This document shows, piece by piece, positions 1 through 8,270 of a stretch of 64,000 nt of DNA. How positions within the stretch are numbered: position 1 is the first letter of the stretch; each line of letters begins with the position of its first letter. A program made the position numbers and the translations under genes. The notes beneath the pieces are model-generated. The model did not search any database and was not told the DNA's origin. It was given only the letters and a program-made list of their open reading frames with translations. The DNA comes from Lysobacter silvisoli (GTDB lineage Bacteria > Pseudomonadota > Gammaproteobacteria > Xanthomonadales > Xanthomonadaceae), in contig NZ_QTSU01000001.1 of assembly GCF_003382365.1 (NCBI RefSeq), positions 248,001 through 312,000 of the forward strand, given 5' to 3'.

Positions 1-995
1 AGCGCCGAGGACAACAGCACCCCGGCCTGCGGCGTGCCGTGCGCGTCCACGCGCGCGAACAGCGCGGGGAACAGGCCGTCGCGGGCCGCCGCCAGCGGCA
101 GCTGCGCCGACAGCAGCACCCAGCCGTTGAGCGCGCCGAAGCAGGACACCGCCGCGGTCAGCGCCAGCAGCGTACCGGCGGTGGGGCCCCAAAGCGCACG
201 CGCGGCGTCGGCCATGGGCGCGGAGGAATTCTGCAGCGTCGATGCCGGCACCGCGTCCAGCACGGCGGTGCAGGCCAGCACCGTGGCGACGCCGGCGACC
301 AGGGTGCCGAGCAGGGTCGCGCGCGGCACCGTGCGCGGCGCATCGCGAACCGCGCCGGCCGGCACCGTCGCCGCTTCCAGGCCCAGCAGCGCCCACAGCG
401 CCAGCGCCGCGGTGGCGTGGGCGACCTGCGGCAGCGGCAGGCCGCTGGGATTGAACGGCGCCTGCGGCCGCGCGTCGCCGGCGAACCACAGTGCGGCCGC
501 GGCGAACAGCAGCAGCGGCAGCAGCTTCAGTGCGGTGGTCAGCAACTGCACCCGGCCGGCTTCGCGCAGTCCGGCCAGATTGATCGCGCTGCAGGCCCAC
601 AGCGCCGCCAGCGCGCAGCCGGCCGCGCGCGCGGGGCTGGCGATGGCGGCGGGAAACAGCGCGCCCAGGCTGCCGGCGAAAGCGATCGCGATGGCCGCGT
701 TCGCGCACCAGATCGAAATCCAATAGCTCCAGGCCACCACGAAGCCGGCGCTGTCGCCGAAGGCCGCGCGCGCGTACACATAAGGCCCGCCGCTGTGCGG
801 CCAGCGCGCCGACAGGCGGGCGAAGGTCGCCGCCAGCAGCAGCGCGCCGCACAGGGTCAGCGCCCAGCCGATCAGGCTGGCGCGTCCATAAGGCGCGAGC
901 GAAGACGGCAGCAGGAAAGCGCCGCTGCCGATCATGCTGCCGGCGACCAGGGCTGCGGCCGACCAGAACCCCAGGGGCCGGCCGGCTTCGCTCAT
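1..995 (-). CDS. APC-family amino-acid permease (3' end outside window)
   Basis: Inner-membrane transporter of the amino acid-polyamine-organocation superfamily. The frame is open from the ATG at 995 to the window edge, giving about 331 residues. The N-terminus holds the family signature GSMIGSGAFLLPSSLAPYG (about residues 18-36) on the first broken helix, and about ten hydrophobic segments follow. A later conserved stretch, GLEAATVPAGAVRDAPRTVP, is typical of the loop after TM6. The layout recalls the AdiC/PotE branch (antiporters of arginine, agmatine or putrescine), but the substrate cannot be read from the sequence. The start overlaps the stop of the upstream Rieske oxygenase as ATGA, so the two are probably co-translated and the permease may import the oxygenase substrate. 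The missing C-terminus lies to the left of the window. Confidence 0.85.
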   Translation of the reverse strand, partial: MSEAGRPLGFWSAAALVAGSMIGSGAFLLPSSLAPYGRASLIGWALTLCGALLLAATFARLSARWPHSGGPYVYARAAFGDSAGFVVAWSYWISIWCANAAIAIAFAGSLGALFPAAIASPARAAGCALAALWACSAINLAGLREAGRVQLLTTALKLLPLLLFAAAALWFAGDARPQAPFNPSGLPLPQVAHATAALALWALLGLEAATVPAGAVRDAPRTVPRATLLGTLVAGVATVLACTAVLDAVPASTLQNSSAPMADAARALWGPTAGTLLALTAAVSCFGALNGWVLLSAQLPLAAARDGLFPALFARVDAHGTPQAGVLLSSA

Positions 996-2089
996 GCGCC
1001 GCGCGCGGCGGCGTCGCGGTAGGTCGCGCGCAGCAGTTCGTGGAAGTGGTGGACCGCGTTCTCGCGCAGCGGGTTGAGCCGCCCGGCGACGTAGGAACCC
1101 GAGGCCAGGCCGCGCTGCACGTCCTCGCAGATGGTCAGGTCTTCCACCTGCACTTCGTCGCTGAAACGCAGGTCGGCTTCGCGCCGCGCCTGCGCCTGCT
1201 CCGAGTCGTCGCGGCGGTAGTAGAAGTCGAACACCACCCGGCAGCGGTCCACGCCCAGCGGCACCACCCGGTTGGTCTGCAGCCGGCCGGGCAGGATGTT
1301 GAGCATGGTGTTGGGCCACAGCCAGTAGTACAGCGCGTCGCCGTCGCCGTAGAGGCCGTCGCCGCTTTCCAGCGGGCTCCACTGGTAGGAGTACCAGCGC
1401 GCGGTTTCGGTCACGTAGCTGCGGTAATCGAGCAGGCGGTTGAGGCCGGGATGGATGTGCGGGACGTGATAGCCCTCCAGGTAGTTGTCGACGTAGACCT
1501 TCCAGTTGCAGGCCACGTCGTAGCTTTCCCGGTGGTGATGGCCGTAATCGGCCAGGCCGCGTTCGGCGCCGATGCGCGCATCGATGCCGGCGACGAGTTC
1601 GTCGAAGTCCATCGCCGGCACATCGACGCTGGCGAACACCAGGCCCTGCCACACGCGCACGCGCAGCTGCGGCAGGCGCACGTCCTCGGGCGCGAAGTCC
1701 GGCGCCTGGCCCATTTCCGGCGCCGAGCGCAGCACGCCGTCCAGGCCGTAGGTCCAGCCGTGGTAGCGGCAGCGCAGCGAGCGCGCGGCCAGGCCGTCGC
1801 AGCTGGCGATGGGGCCGGCGCGGTGGCGGCAGACGTTGTGGAACACGCGGATCTCGCCGTCGCCGCCGCGCACCGCGATCACCGGCAGGCCGGCGAAGTC
1901 GCCGATCACGTGGTCGCCGGCCTCCTGCAGCTGGCAGACGTGGGCGAGCAGCTGCCAGCCGGGGTCGAACACCGCGCGCCGGTCCAGCGCGGCCATGCCG
2001 GCCTGCGCGTAGTAGCGCGCCGGCAGGGCGATGGCGTGGGTCAGCGGCTGCGCGGCCAGTTCGTCGGTCGGGGCGGGGGGCGGCGTCAT
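992..2089 (-). CDS. Rieske [2Fe-2S] aromatic-ring-hydroxylating-type oxygenase, alpha subunit
   Basis: A 365-residue oxygenase alpha subunit. The N-terminal Rieske domain shows C87-x-H89 and C107-x2-H110 (NVCRHRAG and LRCRYHGWTYG), the ligands of the [2Fe-2S] cluster. The C-terminal catalytic domain shows the mononuclear iron site around DNYLEGYHVPHIHPG, with H208 and H213 as the HxxxxH pair, and a later acidic ligand candidate in CEDVQRG. This pattern resembles the choline/glycine-betaine/carnitine monooxygenase branch more than classical arene dioxygenases; that is family reasoning, not proof. No reductase or ferredoxin gene is next to it, so electrons would come from elsewhere. It overlaps the permease start by four bases, which suggests an uptake-and-oxidation operon for a small nitrogen compound. 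Confidence 0.85.
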   Translation of the reverse strand: MTPPPAPTDELAAQPLTHAIALPARYYAQAGMAALDRRAVFDPGWQLLAHVCQLQEAGDHVIGDFAGLPVIAVRGGDGEIRVFHNVCRHRAGPIASCDGLAARSLRCRYHGWTYGLDGVLRSAPEMGQAPDFAPEDVRLPQLRVRVWQGLVFASVDVPAMDFDELVAGIDARIGAERGLADYGHHHRESYDVACNWKVYVDNYLEGYHVPHIHPGLNRLLDYRSYVTETARWYSYQWSPLESGDGLYGDGDALYYWLWPNTMLNILPGRLQTNRVVPLGVDRCRVVFDFYYRRDDSEQAQARREADLRFSDEVQVEDLTICEDVQRGLASGSYVAGRLNPLRENAVHHFHELLRATYRDAAARGA

Positions 2090-2201
2090 CGCCGCAGTAT
2101 CGCGCCAGCGCGGCGGCGGGCGCCAGAAGGGCGCTGAGCGGTGGAAGAACGCGCGGCCGGCGTAAGGGGGACGCCGGCCGCGCGCGGTATCGCCTGCGGG
2201 A

Positions 2202-2426
2202 TCAGCCGCAGCAATAGCACTGCAGCGGCTGGCCCGGGCCGCCGGGGCCGAGGTCGCCGCCGAAGCCCTGGCATTCCTGCCGGCAGGCCCAGGCGCTGCA
2301 GGCTTCGCTGTCGGCCTGCACGCCGACGCCGTCGCCGGCGACGACCTGGAAGGCGCCGAAGCTCATCGCGGTGGAAAACAGCAAGGCAGCCAGAGCGATG
2401 CGCACACTGCGTGTCCGATGCTTCAT
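2202..2426 (-). CDS. Small secreted six-cysteine protein (unknown function)
   Basis: A 74-residue product with a basic N-terminus and a hydrophobic stretch to about residue 30, consistent with Sec export. The mature part is short, rich in Gly and Pro, and contains six cysteines at 43, 48, 52, 70, 72 and 73 (C-x4-C-x3-C-x17-C-x-C-C). The start lies one base after the stop of the membrane thioredoxin gene and has a strong ribosome site (AAGGAGAG). The gene is therefore translated with a thiol-disulfide protein, which may form or reduce its disulfides. I do not recognise a family. The CxxxC plus CxC spacing is reminiscent of cysteine-stabilised alpha-beta peptides, but this is only a resemblance. 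Confidence 0.7.
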   Translation of the reverse strand: MKHRTRSVRIALAALLFSTAMSFGAFQVVAGDGVGVQADSEACSAWACRQECQGFGGDLGPGGPGQPLQCYCCG

Positions 2427-2427
2427 T

Positions 2428-3057
2428 TCAACTCTCCTTGGTGGTGGGACCCGCCGCCGACGCCTCCGTGCGCCGCACCGCGGTCAGTACGCCATTGACG
2501 CCGTCCTTGGTATTGATCGCGCCCACGCGCGCATAGCGCACGCGGCCGTCGCGTCCGACCACCAGCAGCAGCGGCACGCTGCGCGCGCGGAACAGCATGG
2601 CGCTGCGCCGGTCCTGGGTGGCGACGATGGGGAATGCGAAGCCGTGCTCGCGCGCGTAGGCGCCGGCCGCATCGGCCGGATCCAGGGCCACGCCGATGAG
2701 TTCGGCGCGGCCGCCGGAGGCGCTGTCGAGCTGGCCGGCGATGGATTTCACCAGCGGCGCGGACGCGCGGCAGTAGGGACAGCCGGTGGTGAAGAAGTAC
2801 AGCACCTGGTAGTCGGCCGCGGGCTGGCCCAGGGTTCGCGCGGCGCCGTCGAGGGTGGTGGCGGCGATGCGCGGCACGTACATGCCGATGTAGGGCTGGG
2901 TAGCGCGCTTGGCCAGCCAGCGCTGGTTCTCGCGCGCGTTGTGCAATTGCCAGCCCAGCGTCACCACCAGGGCGGTGGCCAGCGCGAGGGCGATCAGCAA
3001 TATCGCCACGGTGCTGCGCGAGGCGGCCCGGCTGTCCTTAGGTGGGGGCGTCGACAT
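2428..3057 (-). CDS. Membrane-anchored TlpA/ResA-like thioredoxin (redoxin)
   Basis: A 209-residue protein with one N-terminal membrane segment (about residues 17-37), followed by a thioredoxin-fold domain facing the periplasm. The active site is C93-P-Y-C96 within FFTTGCPYCRASAP. The cis-proline region is SVPLLLVVGRDG. An alkyl-hydroperoxide-reductase/TlpA-like insertion (about residues 108-150) separates the two. It is expected to act as a disulfide reductase or isomerase in the cell envelope. The gene ends one base before the small six-cysteine secreted protein, making that protein the obvious candidate partner. MauD, ResA or CcmG-like roles are possible alternatives, but no cytochrome c or methylamine dehydrogenase genes are nearby. 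Confidence 0.85.
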   Translation of the reverse strand: MSTPPPKDSRAASRSTVAILLIALALATALVVTLGWQLHNARENQRWLAKRATQPYIGMYVPRIAATTLDGAARTLGQPAADYQVLYFFTTGCPYCRASAPLVKSIAGQLDSASGGRAELIGVALDPADAAGAYAREHGFAFPIVATQDRRSAMLFRARSVPLLLVVGRDGRVRYARVGAINTKDGVNGVLTAVRRTEASAAGPTTKES

Positions 3058-3218
3058 GGAGGCGACCGTAGCAGCGCGCGCCGATGCATAACTTGACGAG
3101 GCTCACATCGAGGCGATGCGAGCGGTGGCGATGGCGAGCGCTTGCTCGCGCGGCAACGAAGTTTTCGACAGTTTCAAAGTCGGGAAATCGTCGCCGACAG
3201 CGACGCCTGCTTTTGGGG

Positions 3219-3779
3219 TAGGAGCGGCGTAAGCCGCGACCGCGAATCCTCACCTGCGACGAGAGCCACGCGCGCCCCGTGTAGGAGCTGCGCAAGCTGC
3301 GACCGCGAATCCGCACCTACGTCGTAACCCTCGTTCCCTCTGCTTCCGCCTTTGCCTGTCTTCCCCCTTTGGAAAAGGGGGATTGAGGGGGATTTGCTTT
3401 GGCTGTTGCTCTTGCTTAGGAGCAACAGCAACAGCTTCCGTCCGCAAGCGGCCGGGTCACTTTCTTTTGATAAGCGTCAAAAGAAAGTAACCAAAGAAAA
3501 GCGCTTCCCCAGAGCTCCCGTGCGAGAGCGGAGTGGGCGCGGGGATTTTTCGATGGCACATCCTGTGCCAGCGAAAAACGGCGCACATCCTGTGCGCCGC
3601 CCTTCGGGTCTTCTATTGGCGCTGCGAGTTCGGTGTCCGAGCGAGGGTCAAGAGCATTCGCGCTTTGCGCTCACCCCCTCACCCTAGCCCTCTCCCGCTA
3701 GCGGGAGAGGGGATACATCAGATTCCGCTTGCTGCTTTTAGCCCCTCTCCCGCTTGCGGGAGAGGGGTTGGGGTGAGGG
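3219..3779 (-). repeat. Composite hairpin repeat cassette, copy A
   Basis: One of six copies of an ordered set of non-coding modules; in this copy the order reads on the minus strand. From 3779 downward it holds: two CCCTCTCCCGC hairpins forming a larger inverted repeat (3674-3779), a conserved GAATGCTCTTGA-type block, a GGCGCAC hairpin (3580-3598), a TGGCACA hairpin (3554-3570), a very AT-rich 38-base palindrome (3455-3492), an AACAGCAACAGCTTCCG block, a CCCCTTTTCC/AAAGGGGG hairpin near 3365-3385, and two GTAG-headed REP sequences (3219-3246 and 3281-3309). The short open frames inside, which encode phrases such as FDKRQKKVTKEKR, recur because the repeat recurs and are not credible genes. 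The bases 3058-3218 between the redoxin gene and the cassette show no other feature. Confidence 0.9.
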
Positions 3780-3856
3780 CAGCGCGATACGGGAAGCAAA
3801 ACGAACAAGGCCGGCTTGCGCCGGCCTTGCTCCAACCGCATGCGGCTGCGCGGAAC

Positions 3857-5842
3857 TCAGCCCTTGCCGGCCGCCGGCTTGGCCGCGACGGCGACCTTTC
3901 CATCGGCTTGCCAGCCGCAGGTCTTGCCTTCGTTCTGCTGCTTCAGCCAGGTCTGCAGCGGCGCGAAGTATTCCAGCACCGCCGAGGCGTCCATCTTCTC
4001 GCCGCCGGTCAGCTCCTTCAGCGTCTGCTGCCAGGGCTGGCTCTGGCCCTTGCTCAGCATGGCCTGGAAGCGCTTGCCGGCTTCCTTGTTGCCGTAGAAG
4101 CTGCACTCGTACAGCGGGCTCTTGTAGCCGGCCGCGTCGCACAGCGACTTGTAGAACTGGAACTGCAGCACGTGCGAGAGGAAGTAGCGGGTGTACGGGG
4201 TGTTGCCCGGCACGTGGTACTTCGCGCCCGGGTCGAAGAATTCCTCGCCGCGCGCGCTGGCCGGAGCAACGCCCTGGTACTTGGCCTTGAGCTGCCACCA
4301 GGCCTTGTTGTAGTCGGCCGGCTTGATCGAGCCGTCGAACACGCCCCAGCGCCAGCGGTCGATCATCAGGCCGAACGGCAGGAACGAAACCTTGGCCAGG
4401 GCCATGCGCATCTGCGCGTTGATCAGCGCTTCCTGGCTCTGCTGCTGGTCGCCGACCAGGCCGATCGACTGCAGGTATTTGGGCGTCATCGCCAGCACGA
4501 TGGTGTCGCCGATGGCCTCGTGGAAGCCGTCGTGCGCGCCGCCCTGGAACAGCGGCGGCTGCTGGTTGTAGGCCATGTAGTAATAGACATGGCCCAGCTC
4601 GTGGTAGATGGTGGTGAAGTCTTCCTCGTTGGGCTTGATGCACATCTTGGTGCGCACGTCGCCGGCCATGTTCATGTCCCAGGCGCTGGCGTGGCAGACC
4701 ACGTCGCGGTCGCGCGGCTTCACGAACTGGGTCTTGCTCCAGTAGCTCTCCGGCAGCTTGGGCATGCCCAGCGAGACGTAGAAGTCCTGCGCGCGCTCGG
4801 TCATCAGCTTGGCCGTGGCGGTGGCCGCGTCGACTTCCAGCTGGGCCTGCTGCTGCGGCTCCTGCGAATCCGGGTTCTTGGCCATCTGCGCGTCCAGCTG
4901 CTGCTGGTACTGCGCGGCCAGGGCGCTGGTGATGTCCAGGCTGCCGGCGTCCTTGTACGGCTGCAGGATGTCCCAGAGGTTGCCCCAATCCTGCTGCCAC
5001 ATGTTGCCCATCAGGTGCGCGGGCAGCATGTTGCCGGCGACGTGGCCCTTGTCGGTGCCGTACTTGGCGTCGAGCTGGGTGCGCGCATAGCAGTGGAGCT
5101 GTTCGTACAGCGGCTTGACCTGGCCCCACAGGCGGTCGGTCTCGGCGGCGATCTCGGCCGGGCTCATGTCGTAGCCCGAGCGCCACATCTCGCCGGTGTC
5201 GGCGTAGCCCATGTCGCGGGCGCCTTCGTTGACCAGTTCGACGAAACGCACGTAGTCCTTGCGCATCGGCTGGGCGATGCTGTGCCAGCCCTGCCAGGCG
5301 TCGAGCTGGGCGTCGTAGTCGCGGCTGTTGCGCAGCACTTCTTCCAGGTCGCCGAGCTGGCGGCAGTTCTGCTCGCCTTCGCCCTTGCAGTAGCGGCCGG
5401 CGCCGTACATGCCGTCCATCTTGACCGCGATCTTGGTCAGCTCGGCCAGCTTGGCCGGGTCCTTGGGCGCGGGCATCGCGGTCATCAGCTTCAGCAGCTG
5501 GATCGAACGCGCGGTTTGCGGCGACATCTGCTGGCCTTCGAAGCGCTTGGACTGCTCGATCCAGCTGTTGAGCTGCTGCAGCCAGCGCTCGTTGTTCTTG
5601 GCCGCGATCAGCGCGCTGTCGTCGTTGATGTAGGTCGCCGACAGCCACTGCGCCGAGCTCATCTCGGGGTACAGGGCCTTGTATTCGGCGTTGACGCGGG
5701 CGATGAACTCGTCGGCGGTCTCGCCCTTGGGCGCGGTGGTCGCTACCGGGCCGGTGACGGGGGTCGGTTCTTTCTTGCAACCGGCCACGCCGATGACGGC
5801 GGCGGCGATGCTGAGCGCGAGCAGGGCGCGTAAGGGCTTCAT
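3857..5842 (-). CDS. Peptidase M2 family (angiotensin-converting-enzyme-like) dipeptidyl carboxypeptidase lipoprotein
   Basis: A 661-residue zinc metallopeptidase that removes C-terminal dipeptides from peptides, expected to be anchored in the cell envelope. The start at 5842 (MKPLRALLALSIA) gives a lipoprotein signal with lipobox VAGC ending at Cys22. A longer in-frame start at 6007 would bury this signal and is rejected. The zinc site is H414-E-L-G-H418, with Glu442 in GFHEAIGD as the third ligand, exactly as in the M2 family. Length and domain extent match single-domain bacterial ACE homologues known from Xanthomonas. A ribosome site (GGAGAG) lies about ten bases upstream. The gene stands alone, with repeat cassette A downstream and a long gene-poor region upstream. 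Confidence 0.93.
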   Translation of the reverse strand: MKPLRALLALSIAAAVIGVAGCKKEPTPVTGPVATTAPKGETADEFIARVNAEYKALYPEMSSAQWLSATYINDDSALIAAKNNERWLQQLNSWIEQSKRFEGQQMSPQTARSIQLLKLMTAMPAPKDPAKLAELTKIAVKMDGMYGAGRYCKGEGEQNCRQLGDLEEVLRNSRDYDAQLDAWQGWHSIAQPMRKDYVRFVELVNEGARDMGYADTGEMWRSGYDMSPAEIAAETDRLWGQVKPLYEQLHCYARTQLDAKYGTDKGHVAGNMLPAHLMGNMWQQDWGNLWDILQPYKDAGSLDITSALAAQYQQQLDAQMAKNPDSQEPQQQAQLEVDAATATAKLMTERAQDFYVSLGMPKLPESYWSKTQFVKPRDRDVVCHASAWDMNMAGDVRTKMCIKPNEEDFTTIYHELGHVYYYMAYNQQPPLFQGGAHDGFHEAIGDTIVLAMTPKYLQSIGLVGDQQQSQEALINAQMRMALAKVSFLPFGLMIDRWRWGVFDGSIKPADYNKAWWQLKAKYQGVAPASARGEEFFDPGAKYHVPGNTPYTRYFLSHVLQFQFYKSLCDAAGYKSPLYECSFYGNKEAGKRFQAMLSKGQSQPWQQTLKELTGGEKMDASAVLEYFAPLQTWLKQQNEGKTCGWQADGKVAVAAKPAAGKG

Positions 5843-6931
5843 GAGGCGGTTCTCTCCAGGACGAATGCACCGCGCCGGGGCGCGGGGTGCACCGAGGCTA
5901 GAGGCCGATCCGGCGGGGCGCAAGGCCGCAAAGTCGCGGGTGGGGCAGGCTTGGCCGGGTCTGGCGGCAGGCGTTGCGGGTCGGGTCGTGGCGCGGTTTT
6001 CGCGCAATGGGCGCGGGCGAGTGGGGCCGCATAACGCAAAGGGTGACGTAGGGCGGCAACGAGCATGCCAATGATATTTATCTATCGTTCATGTTTGGGT
6101 GAATTATGGGTGAGGCCTATGCCGGCATCGCCGCGATTCATGCGATCTAATGCCGCTAAGTGACGATAAATTCGGATAAAACTCGCTTAGTTCTCCAAAT
6201 GCGCAGACCCCTTGCCGCGGCTGAACGCATCCATTACAACCGGACTCAGTCATAAAAGAATCATTTGATTTGTGACCCAAAAGCGGGAAAGGTGACGCTC
6301 CGGGACAGGTTCGCGGTGGTCGCCCGGTACGCCACGGAAGGTCTGATTCCGCGCAGGCGCACAGCGCCACGCAGGTCGGGCGGTCCGGCGCCGGGGAGGG
6401 CGCCAGGACACGCGGCTACGGTCACCGTGCAAGGGGTTTAGGGAGTGGTGTGAATGCTCGTCGGCGTGCGCCTGGACGGCCGCGTCGAGCCATGGATGCT
6501 CGTCCGCGGTCACGGCCGCCGGGCGCGAGGTAGGAGCTGGACCGGTCGCCGGCGGCCAGGGAGGCCGACGGGACGTCAGCGGCGGTGGTGATGGGGGTTG
6601 GAGTTATCGGACTCGGCGGCTACGTCTGGACGACGGCAGCCGCAGCGACGGATCGCACGCCGGGGCACGGGCCGCAAGGCCGGGTGCCGGGCGCGGGAAC
6701 CCATCGGATCGACGTGCCAGGGACGGTATCGAATTCGGGGCTGTAGCGAGCCCCAATGCGCGCGTCCAGCGGACGGGCGTGGCGGCCGCGGGGCCGCCGG
6801 GCGGAGGCGCTTGCGGGCGCACCGCGCGGCGGCGTCGCGAACGCCGAACTTTATTCTGTGCTTATGGGTGCAGGCCGGCCGGGTCCGTCTGCCCAGCGTG
6901 GGCTGCGCCGCGAGTTCGCGGCTTGGGTCTG
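5843..6931. other. Gene-poor region with an AT-rich island
   Basis: I see no convincing gene here. Open frames of 60-260 codons exist, but their composition is Arg/Pro/Ala-rich noise typical of GC-rich DNA. The interval 6062-6260 is clearly richer in A and T than the surroundings, with a run such as CAATGATATTTATCTATCG near 6068. It could contain the promoter of the ACE-like gene or the remnant of an acquired segment. The part from about 6260 to 6931 is GC-rich and holds no recognisable RNA or protein feature. Confidence 0.5.
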
Positions 6932-7680
6932 CCCTCACCCCAACCCCTCTCCCGCAAGCGGGAGAGGGGCTAAAGCAGCAAGCGGCGTCGGATGCATCCC
7001 CTCTCCCGCTTGCGGGAGAGGGTTGGGGTGAGGGGATGAGCGCAGCGAATGCTCTTGATCTTTGCCCGGCCCCCGAACTCGCAGCACCAATAGAAGACCC
7101 AAAGGGCGGCGCACAGGACGTGCGCCGTTTTCCGCTCGGGCAGGAGGCCCGATCGGAAAATCCCCGCGCCAACTCCGATCTCGCAAGGGAGCTCTGGGGC
7201 AGCGTTTTTCTTTGGTTACTTTCTTTTGACGCTTATCAAAAGAAAGTTACCCGGCCGCTTGCGGACGGAAGCTGTTGCTGTTGCTCCTCAAGCAAGAGCC
7301 AAAGCAAATCCCCCTCAATCCCCCTTTTCCAAAGGGGGAAGACAAGCAGGGCGGAAGCAGGGGAAACGAAGGTTGCGGCGTAGGTGTGGATTCGCGGTCG
7401 CAGCTTGCGCAGCTCCTACGGGGGCGATCGCGGCGTTCGTCATAGTGGTGGATTTGTGGTCGCGGCTCACGCCGCTCCTACCCCAAGGCGCTAGGGCAGG
7501 TCCCACGTCGTCGTTGCGGGTTCGCGGTCGCAGCTTGCGCAGCTCCTACAGGGGTGGGCGCGGCGTTCGTCGTAGCTGTGGGACGCGGTCGCGGCTTACG
7601 CCGCTCCTACCCCAAGGCGCTAGAGCAGGTCCCACGTCGTAGTTGCGGGGTCGCGGTCGCACATGGCGCCGTTCCTACGG
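6932..7680 (+). repeat. Composite hairpin repeat cassette, copy B (longest)
   Basis: This copy reads on the plus strand, opposite to copy A. It starts with the double CCCTCTCCCGC hairpin inverted repeat (6932-7035). It continues with the GGCGCAC hairpin (7108-7126), a CGGGC/GCCCG hairpin (7137-7151) in the place where copies A, C and F have a TGGCACA hairpin, the AT-rich palindrome (7214-7251), the CTGTTGCTGTTGC block, and the CCCTTTTCC/AAAGGG hairpin (near 7321-7340). It ends with at least five REP units of the GTAG type, alternating between the GCGGCGTGAGCCGC and GCTGCGCAAGCTGC forms (about 7392-7680). The extra REP units make it the longest of the six copies. Confidence 0.9.
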
Positions 7681-7697
7681 GGGGCGGCGCAGGTCGG

Positions 7698-8174
7698 TTA
7701 GGGCAGGCGCAGGCTGCGCGCGGCGGCGTCGGCCAGGCCGCGGTCGTGCAGCCATTGCCAGGCGCTGTCGGCGTCGGATTCGACGTAGGCGCGGGCCGAG
7801 CCCAGGCGGAAGGTGTAGCCCCAGGCGTCCATGTCCGCGTACACGCGTTCGCGGCCCACGCCGGGCAGGGCATCGCCGAGCAGGCATTGCAGCACGCACA
7901 CCGCGTCCTCTTCCTCGACCGAATCGGTGGCGTCGGTGTGCACCGCCGCGCGGCGCTCGTCGGGCAATACGATCAGGTGCGCGGCCTCGTGCAGCAGCGA
8001 ATGCAGCGGCGTGTCGCCGCGCGCATACACCGTGCTGCCGATCAGTCCGGCCTCGCTGTCGCCCCAGTAACTGCCGGGAATCGGCTCGCCGTCGGCCACG
8101 CGCGCCAGCGCCAGCCCGTAGCGGGCGAGCAGCGCCGCGACCGCGGCATGATCGATGTCGGCCAGGGTGAGCAT
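7698..8174 (-). CDS. HEAAH-motif protein, putative zinc metallopeptidase-like (unknown function)
   Basis: A 158-residue protein without signal peptide or membrane segment. It contains H62-E63-A-A-H66 in a helix (LLHEAAHLIVLP), the HExxH signature of zinc-dependent proteases, and an acidic run EEEDAVCV at about 87-94 that could supply a third ligand. The C-terminal part is rich in Trp and Tyr. The family looks like a conserved hypothetical of this bacterial group, and I cannot name a substrate. The leader upstream of the ATG is pyrimidine-rich on the coding strand and closely resembles the leader of rlmJ at 55.7 kb. Catalysis is not proven by the motif alone. Confidence 0.7.
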   Translation of the reverse strand: MLTLADIDHAAVAALLARYGLALARVADGEPIPGSYWGDSEAGLIGSTVYARGDTPLHSLLHEAAHLIVLPDERRAAVHTDATDSVEEEDAVCVLQCLLGDALPGVGRERVYADMDAWGYTFRLGSARAYVESDADSAWQWLHDRGLADAAARSLRLP

Positions 8175-8187
8175 GGGAGGAGCTGGA

Positions 8188-8262
8188 GATGGAAGATAGG
8201 AAATAGGAGTTAGCGAGAGCGGCTTTCGCTAGCTCCTAACTCCTGACCGCTAACTCCTGAGC
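8188..8262. repeat. Short AGGAGTTAG-type inverted and direct repeats
   Basis: Between the HEAAH gene and minE lies a run of related octamers (ATAGGAAATAGGAGTTAG, then GCTAGCTCCTAACTCCTG and CTAACTCCTGA). The first unit pairs with the later ones in inverted orientation around GCGAGAGCGGCTTTCGC, so it can form a hairpin of more than fifteen base pairs. Related words (TAGGAGCTAGGAAATAGGAG) occur at 55.7 kb. Confidence 0.6.
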
Positions 8263-8270
8263 CCCACGCC

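Noticed and set aside
34-1022. Long plus-strand open frames over the permease gene
   Set aside because: They are antisense to a clear APC permease and consist of Arg/Ala/Gln-rich noise typical of GC-rich DNA.
1040-2137. 365-codon plus-strand frame opposite the Rieske oxygenase
   Set aside because: Exactly antisense to a gene with intact iron ligands; the translated product has no recognisable domain.
3219-3779. Insertion sequence or transposon
   Set aside because: No transposase, no flanking direct duplication visible, and internal frames are not coding. A non-autonomous repeat fits better.
3533-5833. 766-codon plus-strand frame opposite the ACE-like gene
   Set aside because: Antisense artefact; the minus strand carries HELGH, the third ligand and a lipoprotein signal.
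6104-6513. Small minus-strand genes in the gene-poor region
   Set aside because: No ribosome site, no domain, and biased Arg/Pro/His composition.
6932-7680. CRISPR array
   Set aside because: Repeated hairpins are not spaced regularly and no unique spacers or cas genes are present.
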